Part shown: one piece after another, positions 60,269 through 64,000 of the stretch
How the letters are laid out: each line of letters opens with the position of its first letter
Numbering within the stretch: position 1 is the stretch's first letter
From: Auritidibacter sp. Marseille-P8566
Lineage (GTDB): Bacteria > Actinomycetota > Actinomycetes > Actinomycetales > Microbacteriaceae
Assembly (NCBI GenBank): GCA_945860535.1
Contig: CAMAQN010000002.1
Span: 1 to 64,000 of the forward strand
DNA: 64,000 nucleotides
Direction of reading: 5' to 3'
Made by a program: the position numbers and the translations under genes
Notes under the pieces: model-generated
Told to the model about the DNA's origin: nothing
What the model saw: the letters and a program-made list of their open reading frames with translations, nothing else
Databases searched by the model: none

Positions 60269-61423
60269 CTACCCTCCTGAGACCGAAAGTTCTGCCTCTT
60301 GCAGTTGCAAGCGGTGTGAGCTACTGAGCTCACGAGACTGGAGCCAGTTCTCTGGCAAGGCGCAGCTCTTTACGGAACCGAGCCTACCTCTTGGGCCTTC
60401 GGCGTCATCGCCAGGATATGGAATCTCTCTTTCCAATTCTCCAAGCAGCTGAGCCATGTGATTCAGAGACTCGACCTGGGCTAAAGCGGCTCTAAAGTCG
60501 CCACCGACGGGGTAACCCTTGAAATACCAAGCAACGTGCTTTCGAATATCGCGACAGGCTCGTCCTTCATCCTCAAAGTATTCGACCAAAAGTTCAGCGT
60601 GACGAGTAAAGGCGTCCGCCACTTCACCAAGTGTCGGCATAACGATGTCAATACTCGGGTTTTTATCGCCCTGAAGATAAGAAGCGATTGCCTTCTCAAG
60701 ATCCGCAAACAACCAAGGACGTCCTAGACAACCACGTCCAACCACAACACCATCGACACCGGTTTGCTCCATCATCCGCACCGCATCTTGCGCGGACCAG
60801 ATATCGCCATTTCCTAGAACCTGAACATCGGGCAGCTCTGCACGCAGTTTTGCAATCGCGTCCCAGTCGGCAATCCCGGAGTAGTACTCCTCCGCGGTTC
60901 TACCGTGAAGTGCGACCGCAGCAACTCCTGCATCTCGGGCGGCCTTCCCGGCATCCAAATAGGTGAGGTGATCAGAGTCAATCCCTTTACGCATCTTGAC
61001 AGTTACAGGGATCTCTCCAGCAGCTTTCACGGCTGCTTTTACAATCGCATCGAACAGGTCTGATTTCCAAGGAAGGGCTGCTCCCCCGCCTTTGCGAGTG
61101 ACCTTGGGAACCGGGCATCCGAAATTTAGGTCAATGTGATCTGCACGGTCCTCAGCCACCAACATTGTCACGGCATTGGCGATGGTTTGTGGGTCGACGC
61201 CGTAGAGCTGAACTGAGCGAATGTCCTCAGACTCGTGGTGTCCGATAAGGCGCATCGACTCTGGGGTTCGCTCCACTAGCGCTCTGGAGGTAACCATCTC
61301 GGATACGAACAAACCGCCGCCATATTCCCGGCAGAGCCTGCGATACGCGGTGTTGGTAATTCCAGCCATAGGTGCTAAAACCACCGGTATGGCAATCTCG
61401 TGCTTGCCGTACTTGAGAGACAA
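60269..61423 (-). CDS. dusB: tRNA-dihydrouridine synthase
   Basis: VLAPMAGITNTAYRRLCREYGGGLFVSEMVTSRAL, HIDLNFGCPVPKVTRKGGGAALPW, ALHGRTAEEYYSGIADWDAI, GVVVGRGCLGRPWLF. Confidence 0.95.
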   Translation of the reverse strand: MSLKYGKHEIAIPVVLAPMAGITNTAYRRLCREYGGGLFVSEMVTSRALVERTPESMRLIGHHESEDIRSVQLYGVDPQTIANAVTMLVAEDRADHIDLNFGCPVPKVTRKGGGAALPWKSDLFDAIVKAAVKAAGEIPVTVKMRKGIDSDHLTYLDAGKAARDAGVAAVALHGRTAEEYYSGIADWDAIAKLRAELPDVQVLGNGDIWSAQDAVRMMEQTGVDGVVVGRGCLGRPWLFADLEKAIASYLQGDKNPSIDIVMPTLGEVADAFTRHAELLVEYFEDEGRACRDIRKHVAWYFKGYPVGGDFRAALAQVESLNHMAQLLGELEREIPYPGDDAEGPRGRLGSVKSCALPENWLQSRELSSSHRLQLQEAELSVSGG

Positions 61424-61424
61424 G

Positions 61425-62801
61425 CTAACCGTTGATTCTCTCGAAGATGTAGTTGCGGACCTGGGAGAGCGCTACCCGCTCCTGAGCCATCGAGTCACGC
61501 TCACGAATGGTTACTGCCTGATCGTTTGGAGTGTCAAAATCGACAGTGATGCAGAACGGGGTTCCGATCTCGTCTTGACGACGGTAACGACGACCAATGG
61601 CACCGGAATCATCAAACTCGACGTTCCAGATCGCACGTAGCTCGGCAGCTAGGTCCTTCGCGATCGGGTTGAGCTCTTCATTGCGGCTAAGTGGGAGAAT
61701 CGCTGCCTTCACAGGAGCTAGTCGGTAGTCAAGGCGCAACACGGTTCGAACATCAACGCCACCCTTAGTGTTAGGCGCTTCGTCTTCGGTGTAGGCATCA
61801 ACCAGGAACGCCATCAATGATCTGGTCAGACCTGCGGCAGGTTCGATGACAAAAGGTGTCCAGCGACGCTCTTCGGTTGGATCGAAGTAACTAAGGTCAA
61901 CTCCCGAGTGCTCAGAGTGAGTCTTTAGGTCAAAATCAGTTCGGTTAGCAACACCTTCAAGCTCTCCGAATTCACTGCCCTGGAAACCAAAGCGGTATTC
62001 GATATCCACGGTGCGCTTTGAATAGTGAGAGAGCTTTTCCTTCGGGTGGTCAAAGAGTCGAAGGTTGTCAGGGTTGATACCAAGGTTCACGTACCAGTTG
62101 TAACGCTCATTGATCCAGTAGTCGTGCCACTGCTCGTCCTCGCCTGGCTTTACGAAGAATTCCATCTCCATCTGCTCAAACTCGCGAGTTCGGAAGATGA
62201 AGTTTCCTGGAGTGATCTCGTTGCGGAAGCTCTTGCCCATCTGACCAATACCAAAGGGTGGCTTCATTCTCGCGGCGTTTAACACGTTGTTGAAGTTCAC
62301 AAAGATACCCTGCGCGGTTTCTGGCCTCAGGTAGTGCATGCCAGATTCGTCATCGACAGGTCCCAGGCTGGTCTTTAGAAGACCATTGAAGCTCTTTGGC
62401 TCAGTCCAGATGTCTTTGTTGCCACAGTTTGGGCATGCAATATCAGACATCGACGCAGGAGCGCGCCCCTTCTTTTCTTCAAAAGCCTCTTCGAGGTGAT
62501 CCTGGCGGAATCGCTTATTGCAGCTGGTGCACTCGATTAGCGGGTCAACGAAAGCCTCAACGTGACCAGAAGCTTCCCATACCTTCTTAGGCAAAATGAT
62601 TGAGGAGTCAAGCCCCACAACGTCTTCACGACCAGAAACCATTGAACGCCACCACTGGCGTTTGATGTTTTCTTTTAGCTCGACACCCAAAGGGCCATAG
62701 TCCCAGGCAGAGCGAGAACCACCGTAAATCTCTCCAGCCTGAAAGACAAAACCACGTCTCTTAGCTAGCGAGATGACCTGATCTAGTTTCTGGGTTGCCA
62801 T
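61425..62801 (-). CDS. glyS: Glycine--tRNA ligase (homodimeric type)
   Basis: [100 protein letters not shown]. Confidence 0.97.
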   Translation of the reverse strand: MATQKLDQVISLAKRRGFVFQAGEIYGGSRSAWDYGPLGVELKENIKRQWWRSMVSGREDVVGLDSSIILPKKVWEASGHVEAFVDPLIECTSCNKRFRQDHLEEAFEEKKGRAPASMSDIACPNCGNKDIWTEPKSFNGLLKTSLGPVDDESGMHYLRPETAQGIFVNFNNVLNAARMKPPFGIGQMGKSFRNEITPGNFIFRTREFEQMEMEFFVKPGEDEQWHDYWINERYNWYVNLGINPDNLRLFDHPKEKLSHYSKRTVDIEYRFGFQGSEFGELEGVANRTDFDLKTHSEHSGVDLSYFDPTEERRWTPFVIEPAAGLTRSLMAFLVDAYTEDEAPNTKGGVDVRTVLRLDYRLAPVKAAILPLSRNEELNPIAKDLAAELRAIWNVEFDDSGAIGRRYRRQDEIGTPFCITVDFDTPNDQAVTIRERDSMAQERVALSQVRNYIFERING

Positions 62802-62837
62802 GGTTCTCCAATAAATCTTTGCCTTAGGCGTAAGCCC

Positions 62838-63593
62838 CTAGTTTAGCGGGAGGTCTGAAGCTGCACCGAAGCGTCGGTCACGATTCTGGTAGGCCATGAT
62901 CGCTTCCCAAAGGGTTTCCCTGGTGAAGTCTGGCCACAACTGAGGCATAAACATCATCTCCGCATAGCTTGACTGCCAGAGCAGAAAGTTTGAGGTTCTA
63001 AGTTCACCACTGGAGCGAACAAACAAGTCAACATCTGGCAGCTCTGGAACGTAGAGTCTCGAGGAAATCGACTTCTCGGTGATGGCCCCTGGCTTTAGCT
63101 TCCCGCTTTGCACCTGAAGCGCAATCTGGTTCACGGCATCCACTATTTCCTGACGGCCTCCGTAATTCACCGCCATGGTCAATGTAAGCCCGGTGTTTTT
63201 AGACGTGCGTTCCTCGGCACTTTTGAGTTCCTCGATAACACTTGGCCAAAGCTTTGGCGTCCGACCGGCCCAGCGAATTTTCACATTCCAAGCATCTAGG
63301 AGATCTCTTCGGCGACGCAAAACTTCCTTGTTGTAGCCCATTAGAAAGCGAACTTCGTCGGGAGATCGCTTCCAATTCTCGGTACTGAATGCAAATGCCG
63401 TTACGTGCGTGACCCCAGCTTCAATAGCGCCGGCTAACACCTCTAGCAGTGCCTGCTCACCAGCTTTGTGGCCTTCGGTGCGGGTCAGGCCTCTGCTATT
63501 TGCCCATCTACCGTTTCCGTCCATAACAATGGCTATGTGGGCGGGAACCTTGGAAAATGCCGGAGCCTTGCGCTTGGGGTCAAATAGTTCCAC
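62838..63593 (-). CDS. uppS: Isoprenyl (polyprenyl diphosphate) synthase
   Basis: [73 protein letters not shown] start inferred from the TAGTG junction with recO. Confidence 0.93.
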   Translation of the reverse strand: MELFDPKRKAPAFSKVPAHIAIVMDGNGRWANSRGLTRTEGHKAGEQALLEVLAGAIEAGVTHVTAFAFSTENWKRSPDEVRFLMGYNKEVLRRRRDLLDAWNVKIRWAGRTPKLWPSVIEELKSAEERTSKNTGLTLTMAVNYGGRQEIVDAVNQIALQVQSGKLKPGAITEKSISSRLYVPELPDVDLFVRSSGELRTSNFLLWQSSYAEMMFMPQLWPDFTRETLWEAIMAYQNRDRRFGAASDLPLN

Positions 63594-64000
63594 TAGGCCC
63601 GCTCCACCATGCTCATCGAACGCAACCCACGCTCGAGTTGCCATTGCAAGTATGCCGAAATTACCGAGCTAACGTTTGACTTTGCGGCTGGTTCTACGAT
63701 GGCAACCTCAGGCCAGTTTCCTGCAAGCAGATTGCGCATATGCAAAAGGCCAGCGGCTCCGAGTTTCACCGCTCCGGGAAGAGAGCATTCACCACAGCTG
63801 ACGTTACCGGTGTGGACAGAAAATGCCACCGGGTTCTCACTCTGGCAACTCTGGCAACTTCCAAGCTCCGGAACCCAGCCTGATAGTGATAGCGCACGCA
63901 GCAGATAGGAATCCAATACCTGGGAACCTTCGTGGTCGGAACCCGAAAGAGCCCTAAGGCCTCCGAGCAAAAGCAAGTACTGCTGCGAGTTGGAGGATTC
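63593..64000 (-). CDS. recO: DNA repair protein RecO (C-terminal part; truncated at window edge)
   Basis: LLGGLRALS...[69 protein letters not shown]; RecO C-terminal zinc-Cys pattern upstream of uppS. Confidence 0.85.
   Translation of the reverse strand, partial: ESSNSQQYLLLLGGLRALSGSDHEGSQVLDSYLLRALSLSGWVPELGSCQSCQSENPVAFSVHTGNVSCGECSLPGAVKLGAAGLLHMRNLLAGNWPEVAIVEPAAKSNVSSVISAYLQWQLERGLRSMSMVERA

Noticed and set aside
63594-63644. Longer uppS start ([16 protein letters not shown]...)
   Set aside because: Would overlap recO by about 52 nt; GTG at 63593 forms a tidy TAGTG stop/start junction.
1-64000. CRISPR arrays, transposons, prophage, integrons, toxin-antitoxin or defence islands
   Set aside because: No direct-repeat arrays, IS ends, recombinases or phage genes were seen; the content is contiguous core genes.

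Overview
This 64 kb window looks like core chromosome from a streamlined actinobacterium. Gene content and order suggest a small-genome Microbacteriaceae-like lineage, but taxonomy is inferred only from family content. It is almost fully coding, with short intergenic gaps and many overlapping gene pairs. I saw no transposase, integrase, prophage, CRISPR array or toxin-antitoxin locus. Recognisable blocks are: zapE / sulfurtransferase / SufE; rnd, dxs, acnA; dut and DUF genes; sepH; parC/parE; a sigA-murT-gatD operon; pepA; lpdA-sucB-lipB-lipA-DUF4191; glnA/glnE/glnA2; nadE-panB; map-ppgK; rnpB (RNase P RNA); RNase HI/phosphatase fusion, zinc-ribbon protein and Nif3-like; aceE; a PucR/FasR-type regulator with fabD-fabH-acpP-fabF; def; azlCD; dnaG, dgt, dusB, glyS, uppS and recO. 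Three tRNAs (Val-TAC, Met/Ile2-CAT, Asn-GTT) are present. The most unusual signal is the MurT/GatD-like pair. The GatD homologue appears to have lost both catalytic residues (Cys to Gly, His to Phe). The MurT homologue lacks the Cys4 zinc ribbon and has other motif changes but keeps a P-loop and the DE motif. This suggests a repurposed cell-wall ligase, possibly linked to type-B peptidoglycan. Other notable points are a divergent gene pair sharing a CATG start, several antisense 3' overlaps, and a compact, tightly packed rnpB.
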